A stretch of 64,000 bases of DNA from Gelatoporia subvermispora B (taxonomy: Eukaryota; Basidiomycota; Agaricomycetes; Polyporales; Gelatoporiaceae), in assembly GCA_000320605.2 (NCBI GenBank), contig KB445792.1, positions 1,121,581 through 1,185,580 on the forward strand, given 5' to 3'. The position numbers and the translations under genes were made by a program. Shown piece by piece: positions 24,401 through 35,791 of the stretch; the first letter of the stretch is position 1, and each line of letters opens with the position of its first letter. The notes beneath the pieces were generated by a model. That model was not told the DNA's origin and did not search any database. It worked only from the letters and a program-made list of their open reading frames with translations.

Positions 24401-25213
24401 AGTCCTTATGCAGCGATTGATCCCCAGCACTGCCGACGCTGTGGCCGTATATTCTGTGACCGTTGTTCGTCCTACAGGGCACTGCTTGACCCGTCGGACA
24501 TCGTGCACGATCCGTCTGCGCCGGGAAGCGCGCATATAACTGGTTTGCAGCGCGTATGTCAAACATGCTATGAACAAGTCACCGCAGCAGTGCCGAATGG
24601 CTTGCAATCGTCGCGCACGCGTTCGATGGAGCGAATCGTAGTCGACCAGGGCCGTCTCTCGATCCCGAGCCCGACCGGCCAGTCAAGCTCGCAGCTGAGC
24701 GACCTTGCTGAGTATGTTTCGAGAGCTTGAAATTAATTGAGAGGCGCTGAAAGTGTCTCGATGCACAGATGCCCGGTCTGCAATACAAATCTGGCGGACT
24801 TGGGAGCTCCGGCGAAACAAGAGGCCCATGTAAAGAACTGCCTCGAGGGTGGCAGCGGCACTACGCCTCAGACAGCCAAATACCTCGTATACAAGCTGCC
24901 CGCCGAGAGCGTGCTGATCGGCACGGAATGTACGTCTAAGCATGACTTGATATGGATGATACTCAAAGTGTTGCGTAGGCGTGATCTGTTTGGAGGAATT
25001 CGTTCAAGGTAGGGGCGCGCAGAAATTTTTCTATCTGATTGATCAACATTTCCGTTAGGTTCTACTGTCGCGCGACTGAGCTGCTTCTGCAGCTTCCACA
25101 ATGGTATGCCTTCGAGATGCCTCACTGATCTTTCTTGACTTACATTCTACTGTCTAGCTTGTCTATCCTCTTGGCTACAACGAGGGCGAAGCTGCCCAGT
25201 GCATGCACGCTAA
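21409..25213 (+). CDS. ankyrin-repeat, FYVE and RING finger protein (putative endosomal E3 ubiquitin ligase)
   Basis: Read through about ten introns: an acidic/Pro-rich N-terminus with two copies of a DDS-acidic-F-x-YPGA motif; ankyrin repeats (SGLTALHTAARRGHINIVKW, GETALHKAALNGHLRVITYL, DGWTALHNACAKGYLDIVRW, MNAASKGHLPVVLYLLSK); a basic linker; a third YPGA motif; a FYVE-type zinc finger (CRECWRRF ... HHCRRCGRIFCDRCS ... RVCQTCYEQV) with the R(R/K)HHCR-like PI3P pocket; and a C-terminal RING (CVICLEEF, VARLSCFCSFHNACL, CPVHAR). The FYVE plus terminal RING ending in CPVH is as in Pib1, an endosomal/vacuolar ubiquitin ligase; the ankyrin block is extra. The ATG at 21409 is the first in frame. 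A likely first intron removes the Cys-rich stretch near 21470-21520. Confidence 0.85.
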
Positions 25214-25502
25214 ATCCAAATGCCGGCCCTTCACTTGCAGGATTGCGCGTCCATTGGTAGATTTGCTGGCTTTCCAAGCTGAGAAAATTACTCAGAAAGG
25301 CCGAAATATCAGAAAGGCCAATCTGCGACTCTGTTGAGATGCTTCATCAATATGCCATGCTGACCTTCATCGTATCTGTTACCCTCCTCACTAACCATAG
25401 GCTTTCTCTTGTCACGGAACTGGAATACCATACTCATAATGATACACATTAAGCGTACACCGGAGGTAGATACTTGTACATGCACATTGTCTGCTGCAGA
25501 TG
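25214..25502. other. convergent 3' region
   Basis: 289 bp between facing genes; AT-rich and without ORF. Presumed 3' UTRs. Confidence 0.45.
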
Positions 25503-26462
25503 CTACTCTAGACTGCCAGGGGGTATCGCGTATGGGATCTTGCTGTCGTCGATGCGGATGATGTGCGAGTAGTCATCGTAATCGGGCTCGACGAGGTTCT
25601 GCCCCTTGCGTCCGTCATCCTGGTCATCCTCGAACCACGTCGCCGGATCTTCGTCATCTTCGTCTTCGTCTTCGTCATAGTCTGATTCGCTCCCCTTGTA
25701 ATTCCTATGCACTCGGGTCAGCGGAATGTGGCGGAACATTAAGCGAGGCTGCGTACATGAACGCCCACAGGCGAGCCTCCGTCTCCTCTCGTGTGTACTT
25801 CTCCCCTGGGACGGGCATCCCCATGCGCGCCCTCCGCTCCTCCTGCTCCCGTTGCCGCTGAAGATCGCGCACGTGCGCCTCTTGCTCCAGGCGGACCGCC
25901 TCCTCGAGCGACATCGAGGGCGCACCTGGCCTCGAGTTCGCATTCTGCGCCTATAAGCATTTATCAGCCACACAACCGAGGGCCACGGCAAGCCACATAC
26001 ATAGCGGGCGAGCACGCGCTGCTTGGCGGAGATGGCGCGGGGAGGCTGCTGTGGCTGTGGAGCGCGGCTTGCAGCCGCGGGCGCGTCGACGCTCATGGGC
26101 TGCTCATCGTGTATCGTCGTCTGCTGGAGCTGCCGCCCGAGGTTCTCGACGCCGACGAGCGAGACGAGCCGCGCCTCGATTGCGGCCTGCTCCGCGCCGA
26201 TGCGTGCGGCGTACGTCGAGGTTGATGCACCCCTGTGGCGCGGTCAGTCTCGAGTCCGCTGTGCAGTAGGGATGTGAAGGCGGACGTACGGCTCGGCAAG
26301 GATTCGCGCGTTCAGCGCATGGCGGTCGTGCAGCTCGCGAACGGTGAGCTGCTCGATGGGGCGCGCGTGCGGGCGTGGCGGGGCGCGGAAGCCTGGTGGC
26401 ACGGCGGACTGGCGGGGGCGTGAGGGCGCGGGTAATGCTGTGGTGTGTATGGTTGACGACAT
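25503..26462 (-). CDS. acidic coiled-coil protein, function unknown
   Basis: Four exons (26462-26290, 26232-26001, 25950-25757, 25704-25503; introns of 50-57 bp) give 266 aa. Features: a Pro/Arg-rich start; IEQLTVRELHDRHALNARIL and YAARIGAEQAAIEARL (helical); a second helix from about 147 (SLEEAVRLEQEAHVRDLQ, then Arg/Glu-rich); then an Asp/Glu run of about 15 residues and a conserved-looking end with WFEDDQDDGRKGQ and YSHIIRIDDSKIPYAIPPG. The pattern of helices followed by an acidic tail suggests a nuclear or chromatin-associated adaptor, but I do not recognise the family and claim no function. Confidence 0.72.
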
Positions 26463-27087
26463 AGGTCGCTGCGGTGTGTATCGTCGGGGAAAGGTGGAAG
26501 AGGAGGATGAAAAGGATAGGCGGTACTTATTGGGCGACAAGGAAATGACCGCCGAGTCGAAGCGCCTCCGGCGGGACTGCCTTCCTGATTTGGTAGGTTC
26601 TGTGGTTCGCCCGCTCGTCATCCCGTAGCAGACTGCCCTTCCTCAGCCCATTTCCGTATTATTCGATTGACCGGTCGATTTCAACACTCAATTGTTGGAA
26701 GCACTTCCACAACACAGGATACATTGTAATCCGGTCCTATAGATTATTATTATGAAGGTATCGTAAAAGGTCCCAGGAACATATCGTGAGTATCGTCAAC
26801 ATCAGGAGGATGACATCCTGCAACATGGCTTCTCGTGGTGGGGGGTTTTATAACTATGCGTGAGTATACGAAGGTGCGATGTGTAGCGTAGAAAAAGGCT
26901 CTACGTGGGGAAGCGAAGGATAGCGGTCGACGATCAAATTCGAGATCGGCCCAGTCCGGAAAATGATGCCAACAGTCTCAGGGGCGCCACGCAGGTTCTA
27001 GTCTGGAAAAGCCCAGCACCCATTGCAAGACGCAAAACGTGCATGACCGGCATGCAGGTATTTTGCAGCCGAGACATACACGAGCCT
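26463..27087. other. intergenic region between two minus-strand genes
   Basis: About 625 bp. No ORF with support. It holds the upstream region of the acidic coiled-coil gene and the 3' flank of the transporter gene. Confidence 0.4.
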
Positions 27088-29299
27088 CTATCGCGCGAGG
27101 GAGCTGCGTTGACGAACGCCCTCGCCATAGAACCACAGCCACACGGGAAAGGGGATGCCGAAGACGATAGCAAGACCTGCTAAGAGCGAGTTACCGCCAC
27201 CATACCCTAGCGCCGCAAACATTTGTTCTCCGAAGAGCGGGAACGCAAAACCCAGCATCGATCGGAATACCTGTGAGTAAGAAGCGCGTCAGCTCGACAG
27301 ACCGGAGCCGAGGGGGAGATGCTCACGGAAGCTGCAGCAAGCGCGCTGGCCGCGTATGTGAATGTATCTACCAGGTATAGCTGGATCGGAAGGCTGGGGA
27401 TGGTGAGCTCAGGGGTCGCTCAAGGTACATGCTAGAGATTGAGGGACTTACAAAGTGGCCATCATGCCGAAGCCAAATATGCCTGTCCCTATGATTGGCA
27501 TGATCCAGTGGATCTGGGCTTGCGCTGACCAGCCATACCAGCTGAATTCCGAACAGTCAGTCATTAAAATTGAGCGTGCATCGAGAAGCGAACGTACAAG
27601 ACTCCGATAGGGACAAACAAAGACCCGAAGATCAGGGCGGGAATGCGGTATTCAGGTTTGCCAACTCCACCGTTCTTTTGCGCAAGCTACAGACCAAGGT
27701 GGCGTCAGTTGAGTCCCTGCAATTCGAAGATATGGTACGCACAGAAAGGTAGACCTTGTCGGCAAAACTGGCGCCGAACAGTGTGGACAGTATGAAGCCT
27801 GCACCGAGACCAATATATGCCAAACCACTTGTACCAATGCTGAAGTGGTAAATTCCCGTGAAGAGATCTGCGTTCAGACACGTTTAGCCGCTGCAGAGAT
27901 TAATTGTGCAGAGTCGTGCATACCCGGGAATGTGGCGAACATCAGGTAGTAGATACCTGCGCAGAATAATCAGAATCCGGCTCGTGAGAAATCTCTGTTT
28001 GTTGACTAACCATACATCCTGCAGAGGAATGCGTAGATCAGCGGGAGGAATGTCTTCGAAGGAATGGGTGACTCACAGTGCCATATATGCGCTGAGCAGG
28101 AAGCACACAAAGCTCCTCGTGAGCAGGATAAACGGCCTGCTCAGATCTACCCACAGCCGGTGCGCCATGCTCCCATGCTCCTTCATCAAGTGTGGATGAT
28201 TCTGCGCCGCCTTCTCGGGGTCCATCGCCTTGCGCGCACGTCTCAGGCGAATGACCGGATGGTACGTCTCCCGCAGGAATGGGATGCCGACTGCGGCCGC
28301 GAGAGCGGACAGGCCCGAGATGATGATAAAGATATACTTGAATCCAATCGACTGTGCGATGAAACCACCTGCGATGGGGCCGACGACGGGCCCAATGAGC
28401 GGCCCGAGCGAGTAAACCGCCATGGCGGATGCGCGGTCCCGCTCCGAGAAGAGGTCACTAATTGTCCCGCCGCCGCACGCAATGGGCGCACTACCTGCGA
28501 AGCCGGCTGATGTGCGGGTGAGCGTCAGCCGGAGAATGGATGGGAAGTAGGGCAACGAGCGTACCCAGGATACGGAAGCCGATCAGGCTGCCGGCGGTGG
28601 GTGAGAAAGCACAGCCGAGGTTGAACGCGATGAAGAGCAAGTTGGATATGTGCAGAATCTGGGAGATGAAGTGAGTGAATTTCTGGATGTAAGCAGAGTG
28701 GCATGGAGCATACCCATGTTCGACCGAACATTTCCGACATGGGGCCAAGGAATAGCGGACCGATAGCAAATGTGAGCAAGAAGATACTGAGTGTCATAGC
28801 TATGATCGTCGGACTGGTGATGTTGAAGTGTTCTGCGATGAGCTCGAGCGCGGGAGCCATCATGGAACTAGCCAGTGGCGAGACGAATGTATAGAATGAA
28901 ACCTGTGGTGTTCCCGAATTCAGAAGAGCGGTGATCTCACAGCGGTGGAGACTCACAATAGCTATCATCACCCATTTCTTCCCTGTGCTCCAGTTGCGTG
29001 GGTTTTCTGGGTCGTGCTCCCAGTACTCCTCCTGATTTTCTAACAGCTCTTCCTAAGGCGAGGACGGGGCTGTCTTAGCAGAGGATGGACGAGCAGGTGA
29101 GTTCTGGACGTACTTTCTTGTCTTCTGGGATGGCAGACTCGCCTTCACCTCCATGAAGCTGGGGGTCCGCAGGCACGCGCTCCTTAGGATCATCGGCGGA
29201 GTCGTGCACGCGCGTGTGCTCGGACGTGATGCTCGAGGAGGACCGCTGGACGGGAATCTGGGGCGGCACGGGTGTGCTGGGGTGCGCGCGGTCAGACAT
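27088..29299 (-). CDS. major facilitator superfamily transporter, DHA1 type
   Basis: Drug:H+ antiporter-1 family exporter with 12 TMs. A Ser/Pro-rich cytosolic N-terminus (start MSDRAHPSTPVPPQIPVQRS) leads to the family signature DPENPRNWSTGKKWVMIAI. Further marks: TFVSPLASSMMAPALELI in TM1; motif A-like GPMSEMFGRTWV after TM2; and the antiporter-type sequence GFAGSAPIACGGGTISDLF followed by ERDRASAMAVYSLGPLIGP. The C-half reads WYGWSAQAQIHWIMPIIGTG and ends WLWFYGEGVRQRSSLAR. Similar fungal proteins export polyamines, azoles or other toxicants; the substrate cannot be told here. Many short introns; start chosen at the first ATG ahead of the signature. Confidence 0.9.
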
Positions 29300-30635
29300 G
29301 GCGGCGGAGGGTGGTCGATGACCTCGGGGGGCAGGCCAAAAACGGGTGGAGCGTGTGTCGGACACATAATGAGGAGGAGGGATATATATGGGGAGGGCTG
29401 GGCCGCTGACGAGGGGATGCTTAATGGCGATCTATGGCAACTCTTTCACCGGTGATCGATTTGATGTCTCGGCCGCGCTTACCTTCTGCAATGTTCACGA
29501 ACACTCACCTGCTCGCGGCGCCTGCACGCCCTCACACGCCCCTCCTCTCCTCCGCAGCACCAAATCCCCCTCACCCCGCGGCGTCCTCCAGCGACCGTGC
29601 ATGCTCGACACTTCGAGACGGTGTCCGTTCGTGCTCAGCATTTTGCATGTGTGTTCCGTCGCTACCAAGTCGAGACCAGGGTCCCAGGATTCCAAGGCAC
29701 GCGACGATTGTGGCTCTCCGTTGGAATGGTTCCACGCGAGGGAGACGGCTTTTTGTCTGATTCAATACGTCAGCAAATTCACCTTCTCCCACCGCGTACC
29801 GGCGTCTAATCCCATATGACTACGGCCCGGGAACGGTCCCCGCAACACGTGACCGAGACGCGTCCTTCCAGCCTTGTGGCGGTGCAACGCACCATCGCGC
29901 GCCTCGACGCGTCCGGGTCCGTCCATCCGGTTCGCTGTTTCGTATGCGACAAAGTAGTCTCGTTGTTGCGGATGCGATTTCATTTTGTACCAGTCGATAT
30001 AGCCCAGCTTCATTTTGACAACAATTACGGGTCGCTCATGACTTTCTGACTTTCTGAGTCAAGTCGATTACGCTTTCCACGGGGGTTGCTCCCGGGGGCT
30101 GTAGATCTATCACCCAATCACCCTTCGTCCCCCTCACAGCACAGGAGAAACAGTACTGCGCCCCAGGTAGCCTCTCTGATGTTTTCCACCCATGTCGCCG
30201 CACTCCAGCTATACGTGCGGTGCCACGAACTTGGCGGACAACGCGCCCGCGAGTCATGGCAGATTGCATACTAAAGCGAGTGCGATGGGTGCGCAACGGG
30301 AAACATGCCGGAACCTCTCGACATCAGCGTGTCCCTGTGCTCACGCCGAATGCACACCAAGATTCCCAGCTACAACAGTTTGAAGAATTCAGGGCACCAG
30401 ATTTGATGCACACGAGGGCAGTTGCGATGCCCCACTGACAGCCCGAAACCAACTTGGCAGGGAGGAGTGCTGAATAATGGAAATGAAGCGGCACTTGAAA
30501 CCTAGGGATTGGCGTGGAAATACAAAGGGTAGCTAGTCACAGCGTCCGAATTGTCGATGACTCGTACGAGCGGTTGAATCCGTTTCAATAAATCGATTAA
30601 ACCCACCTCTAGTCTACGCTGTACAGGGAGGATAC
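29300..30635. other. intergenic region, MFS promoter / PRP5 3' flank
   Basis: About 1.34 kb without a supportable gene. The ORFs present (for example 30036-30296 minus, 29434-29760 plus) overlap each other and lack any domain. No repeat noticed. Confidence 0.45.
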
Positions 30636-33600
30636 TTATACAACACTGTATCTGCCCGCGGTTGCGGTGGGGTTCCGCATCTCCGCCTGCAGAGCGGCCG
30701 CCGATGCCTCGACGAGCAAACGCTTGATCTCGCGCACAGCTTGTTCGACCTGGAGCGAGAAGTCTTGGTAAGTGAGCGAAATAAGAACGCTGGTCACGCA
30801 CCCTCCATTCCTCGTTCGACTCAATGAGCAGATGGAGCTTGGGTGGGCCTTCCGGAGGGGGCTCCTTGCTGGGCTCGTAATAGATACCTGGACAGGAAAA
30901 AATATGAGCGCCATGATCTACATGAAATGACACAAAGCGCACCTTTGTTGGTGACCGACGCGCCCGTCATATCGATGAGCTAGACGCACATCATCAGCAC
31001 CGCGGATCCACAGCGTCAATCATCCGCACTCACCTGCACCATCGTCTCCTTGTTTGTGACACGCCATCGCGCCTTCTGTGGGTAGTCGTTGATGGGAATG
31101 ATCGCATGGAACTCCGTCGCATCGCTCTTCTTTCCCATCACGTCCTCGTGCTGCAGCTGCGACTGCGCGACGAGCTTGTGCGCGCGTAGCTGCGCATTGA
31201 GCTTCGCGACCACACTCAGCGCCTGCTTGTGCGCCGCCGTATCCTTGCCCGCCCGTGCGGCGGCCTCCTCCGCCTGCCGCAGCGAGTTCTGCAGCTTCTC
31301 TTCCTCCTTCGCCTGCGCCAAGCGACGGGCGGCAGCGGCGGCGCCCGCAACACCCAGCAAGCCCTTCGACGAGTCTGGCGCAGGCCCGCGCTTGACCTCG
31401 ACCTTGAAGCTGCCGAATGTCATCTCGTCGACCGGAGCCGCCTTTGGCTCCTCGACGGCGGTCTTCTCTTCCTCGGGCTCGCCGTACGCCTTGCGCTCTG
31501 CCTTCTCCTTGGCGTCGCGCTCCTGGTCGAGGCGGTCGAGACCCTTGCCTCCGAAACCGGAGCCGGCCACCTTGGCTTTGCCGGACTTGACCTTGTCCAA
31601 GAAGCCTGATCGAATGCGATCATCAAAATATGGTAAACGTGGCTTGAATACAACGATGACGTACCGTTGGCCAAATCCTCCAGCTCCTTGGGCACCGCTG
31701 CATTACTCGCCTTGAGCGCACGGTAGATATCAACAGAGTACCGGTCCTGCTCCGGTGTGATGAATGTGACACATGTACCCTTGTTGCCCGCCCGGCCTGT
31801 CCGACCAGCACGGTGGACGTAATCCTCCATGTGGTTTGGGGCATCGTAGTTGATGACTAGCTTCAGCTGCTTGACATCTAGGCCTCGCGCCGCGACCGAC
31901 GTCGCAATGACGATCGGTACCACACCCGACTTAAAGTCCGCAATCGTCGAGTCTCGGTCGACCTGATCCTTCCCACCGTGCAGCGACATGCACAGGTAAC
32001 CCCTCCGCAGGAGCTCGCGGAGCAGATTGTCCGCCGCCTCTTGTCGATCGACGAAAATAAGGGTGCGAGACTCGGGGTCCTCATTGTACGTCTGGCCAAG
32101 AATCTCGAGCAAACGGTTGAATTTGCTGTCCTCGTCGCGCACCTCGACGATCTGGTCAATCTCGGGCGCTACTACCGAGCGCCCTCCGACAGTGATCTCG
32201 AGCGGCTTGCGCAGGATTTTACGTGCAAGCGAGTCCATCTGCCTCGGGAACGTCGCGGAGAAGAGGACCGTCTGGCGATCGGGCCGGATGTTGTTCACGA
32301 TCTTCATGACCTGCGGCTCGAAGCCCATATCGAACATGCGGTCCGCCTCGTCGAGAACGAGATACGTCACGCGCTTCAGGTTGGTGACACGTCCAGAGTT
32401 CGCGGTGAGCAAGTCAATCATACGTCCAGGTGTGCAGACAATGATTTCGGCGCCCTTCTTCATCTCTGCAATCTGGTCCTTGATGGGAGATCCACCGTAT
32501 GCGCATACAGCCTGGTAAAATTGTTATGAGCCACTGTTCACCGACGGAAAGGAACATGAACACGCACCCGTAGACCCAATACGCGGAGGAATGGCTTACA
32601 TTCCCTGTGAATCTGGACTGCCAGCTCGCGGGTGGGTGTCATGACTACGGCAACAGGGCCTTCCATTTGCTCAAGTGGCCGTTGGTCCTTGATGTGCCGG
32701 AACATGGGCAGGAGGAACGCAATAGTCTTGCCGGAACCTGTCTTCGCCACACCAATGACATCTCGACCGGACATGATTGCTGGTATAGCTTGGGCTTGGA
32801 TAGGTGTCGGGGCAGTGTAACCCAGCTTCTTGATGACTTCCAAGCTGTACACGATGGGCTGGTGAGTGGGATTGCCTACGGGAGATACGAAGTACATACC
32901 AACTGGCAGGAAGACCAAAGTGACTCCACTTCGTAACTGGTCTTGGGCAGTCTACGCCGCGGATCTTGATGCCATCGAGCTCAAGACGGAGTAAGTCTGC
33001 CTCATCGTCTGTCATCTCAGCGATATCGGGAGGGGCTGTGTAGAATTCCTTGCGGAACGGTTCGTACTTGATGCGCGAGTGATCTATAGCAGCCAGATCT
33101 TTCTTCTTCGCCTTCTTCGCGGCTAGCGCAAGGATGTCCTCAGGGTTAAGGTCGGTAGCATCGAGTTCATCAACCTCAGGGCCCTCCACATCGTCGTAGT
33201 TATCCTCTGCGGCCGCGTTGTCCAGACGCACACGGCCGTTACCGTTCGTTTTCATTTTCTTCAAATCCTCCAGATTCACCTTCTTCACCTCCTCCTTCAC
33301 GCCGCTCATGAAGGCATCCAGTGGATCAACCTCGTCCTCATCCTCAACCACCTCAACCATAGCGTCTGCGGCTTTGGCCTGCGCCGCAGTCGCCTCATCA
33401 TCCTCAATGGCTTCTAGGTCTCCTATGGTTTCTTCCACCATCGTCATGTCGACTTCGGGCAGGTCAAGCGTTTCGAAGCTACGCTTTGCTTCGACAGAGT
33501 CGCCGAAAACAGCCGCAGCCTTCGAGGCCTTAAGCACATCAGGCTTGAGCGGGAGGCCCTTTAGACCAAGGCCGCTTAGTGCAGCGCGGTTGAGTTGCAT

Positions 33601-34222
33601 GGACGTCTTTGCAGCCGCAGGTGCAGCGGCTGCTGCTGCTAGGCATTTGATCAAGTGGTGTGAAATCACGAATATACCACAAAGAATACGAATACTCACC
33701 TGGTGCAGTCTTGCCCGCGAGCGCCATGGCCTTGGCCTTGGCCTCGTCAAGAGCCTTCTTCGCCTCGCGCTCCTTCTTCCATGCCTCCAGCTTTGCGCGC
33801 TTCGCCTTCAACTTCTCGTCTTCGATGGGCGGAGTGGCCGTCTTGGGCGCGGGAGGTGGTGTTGGTTTCGCAGACTCTGCGGGAGACTTCTCGTGATCCC
33901 TACGCTCCCGAGAGCGTGAGCGTCGGCGGTCATCCCGGCGGTCGTCGCGGTGGTCTCTGTCGTCCCGATAGTCCCTGCGCCTGTCGTCTCGATAGCGGTC
34001 GTCGCGGTATCTATCCCTGTCCCGATCCCTATAGTCCCGGTCGCGGTCTCTATCCCTTTCCCTTTCCCTGTCGCGGTCGCGTCCTCTATCGTCTTCGTAC
34101 CTCGATCTGATCCTTTGGGTATTGCGCCTGGTCGGCGACGGAGACCGCGGTGAAGAGCGGTGAGAAGGTCTTACCCTCTTATTCGGTGAGTCTGGTGAGT
34201 ATGATCTGTCCCGTCGAGCCAT
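30636..34222 (-). CDS. PRP5: DEAD-box pre-mRNA splicing ATPase PRP5 / DDX46
   Basis: U2 snRNP-associated RNA helicase that proofreads the branch-site duplex during prespliceosome assembly. The N-terminus (start [16 protein letters not shown]) holds a long Arg-Asp repeat region, then the Prp5-specific motif [16 protein letters not shown] that contacts SF3B1. The helicase core: [17 protein letters not shown] (Q motif region), [46 protein letters not shown] and [10 protein letters not shown]. The C-terminal segment carries Lys/Glu-rich helices and a KH-like end ([36 protein letters not shown]) typical of DDX46. About six introns. Divergent from the PI31 gene. Confidence 0.95.
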
Positions 34223-34275
34223 TGTGTATGTGGTGTGGGTGTGTGTAGGATGAGCAGGATGCAGCTCGCGTGGCG

Positions 34276-35577
34276 ATGTCCTGGCAAGCTGCGTTTAGGT
34301 CTCTGGAGCGCTGGGAGAAGGAGGGTGAGCTGTGTTTGTCCGACTTTGTATCCCTTCTGAAAGAGGCAACTAGTACGTATGCGCGATCAAGCGAGTCCGC
34401 CGGCGCAATACGCGTCCGTATAAACGAGATCCTCCCCGCGATCTCACCCATCGTAATGTCTTCCAACATCCTCGACCCCTCCGCACTTATTCAGGCTTTG
34501 CCAAATGTTCTACCACCCGCAAAGAAGCGACTCGAGTCCCCGCAAGATGCTATTGCTGCCCTCGTGCACACCGCGCTCGTCACCCTCAGCTTCCGTCTCA
34601 TCGCAGTAGACGAGTCTTCCCCTGCACGGTCCATCCTGAATTCTGTATTGCCGGATGAATGGAACCAGCACGGACCGGGTCACTACACATTCAGGTATAG
34701 ACATGAACAAAGCAGTCTCGAATTCGTGGTCAAGGTCGTGAAGCTCGGATCACGCACGGTGATCAACTCAATAGCGGTCGAGGTGCGTGCCGCTCCTGCA
34801 TCAGCGAACGGAGACTGACCATTCGTGATACAGAGCGATAAAACCGCTACTCTTGACATTCTGACTAACGACTACGTATCACCATCCTTCTTCCCTCATG
34901 ACCTCTCCGCGGTCGATGCCCAACCCCTCATTCACGGGTTCATCTCATCCAATCGCGTAGCAGACTTCATCTCCCAATTCAAGCTCACGACCATCCAGAA
35001 GCTCATGCCCGGCCTCCGCAAGGAAGGATACACCGAGTCCGATGACGCCTCTACCAACGCCGGCGGCAGCCAGCCGCGCACGACCAACCCCCCTCCCGCG
35101 CGTCCTCAGCCGGACCAGCCCCCCTACCCACCCGAGCAGGACATTCCGCGCTTCCCTCTTCCCTCACGGAACCCACTTGAGATCGGGCGGCGCGACCTGG
35201 ATCCCATCCCTCGCAACCCGTTCGCGCCTCCGTCGCTCTTTCCCGACAACGGCGGGGATGGCATGTTTGTAGGCCCCGAACACCCAATCTTCGGCCCTGG
35301 GATGCGGGGCCAGGGTCCTGGAGGACGCGGTCCCTGGGGTGGTGACGGATTCCTCCCGCCTATGGGTGCGCCGCCGGGGGCGAGATTCGACCCGGTTGGA
35401 CCTGGTATGGGTCCGCCTCGAGGCCTCTTCCCTGGCCGAGGAGGTATGCCCGGCGCTAGGAACATGCGAGACCCTGACAACGATGAATTTATGCCTCCGG
35501 GAGCCGTGAGTGATCCCAACGTGCTGTATGACCTGACCACTAATGCGACAACTCTGCAGGGCGATATGTACATGTAA
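34276..35577 (+). CDS. FUB1: proteasome regulator PI31 / Fub1
   Basis: Binds the 20S proteasome; fungal Fub1 inhibits or helps assemble it. Exons end at 34782 and 35505, and the last exon is 35560-35577. Two in-frame starts: 34276 (398 aa, with a 60-residue extension beginning MSWQAAFRSLERWEKEGE) and 34456 (338 aa, starting MSSNILDPSALIQALP, which looks like the normal N-terminus of the family). The FP domain follows (DAIAALVHTALVTLSFRL ... GHYTFRYRHEQSSLEFVV). The C-terminal half is Pro/Gly-rich with the conserved IGRRDLDPIPRNPFAPPSLF and GGDGMFVGPEHPIFGP, ending NDEFMPPGA and then GDMYM. If 34276 is used, only 53 bp separate it from the PRP5 start, so 34456 is the more economical choice. 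Confidence 0.85.
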
Positions 35578-35791
35578 ATGATTCCTAACTATATTGCTCA
35601 AATTGTCTATTGCGAAGGATGGACGGGCAGAAGGGCTGGTGTACGATATGCTGCTGTAGCTTCTTGTACGATACAATACCTCTGGATAGCTTTCTCAGGA
35701 AGGCGCAATCGAAGACATACAGCACTTGATACAATTGGCAGGCGGTTCGACCGCAGACATCACATGTAGAGCAACTCCCACATATTCGCGT

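Noticed and set aside
33218..33919. 233-codon plus-strand ORF (and 31089-31715)
   Set aside because: Antisense of PRP5 low-complexity Lys/Glu- and Ala-rich coding sequence; Ser/Leu-rich mirror composition.
35741..35754. GGCGGTTCGACCGC, resembling a tRNA T-arm/B box
   Set aside because: No acceptor, D or anticodon arm can be placed upstream; it lies in the PI31 3' flank.
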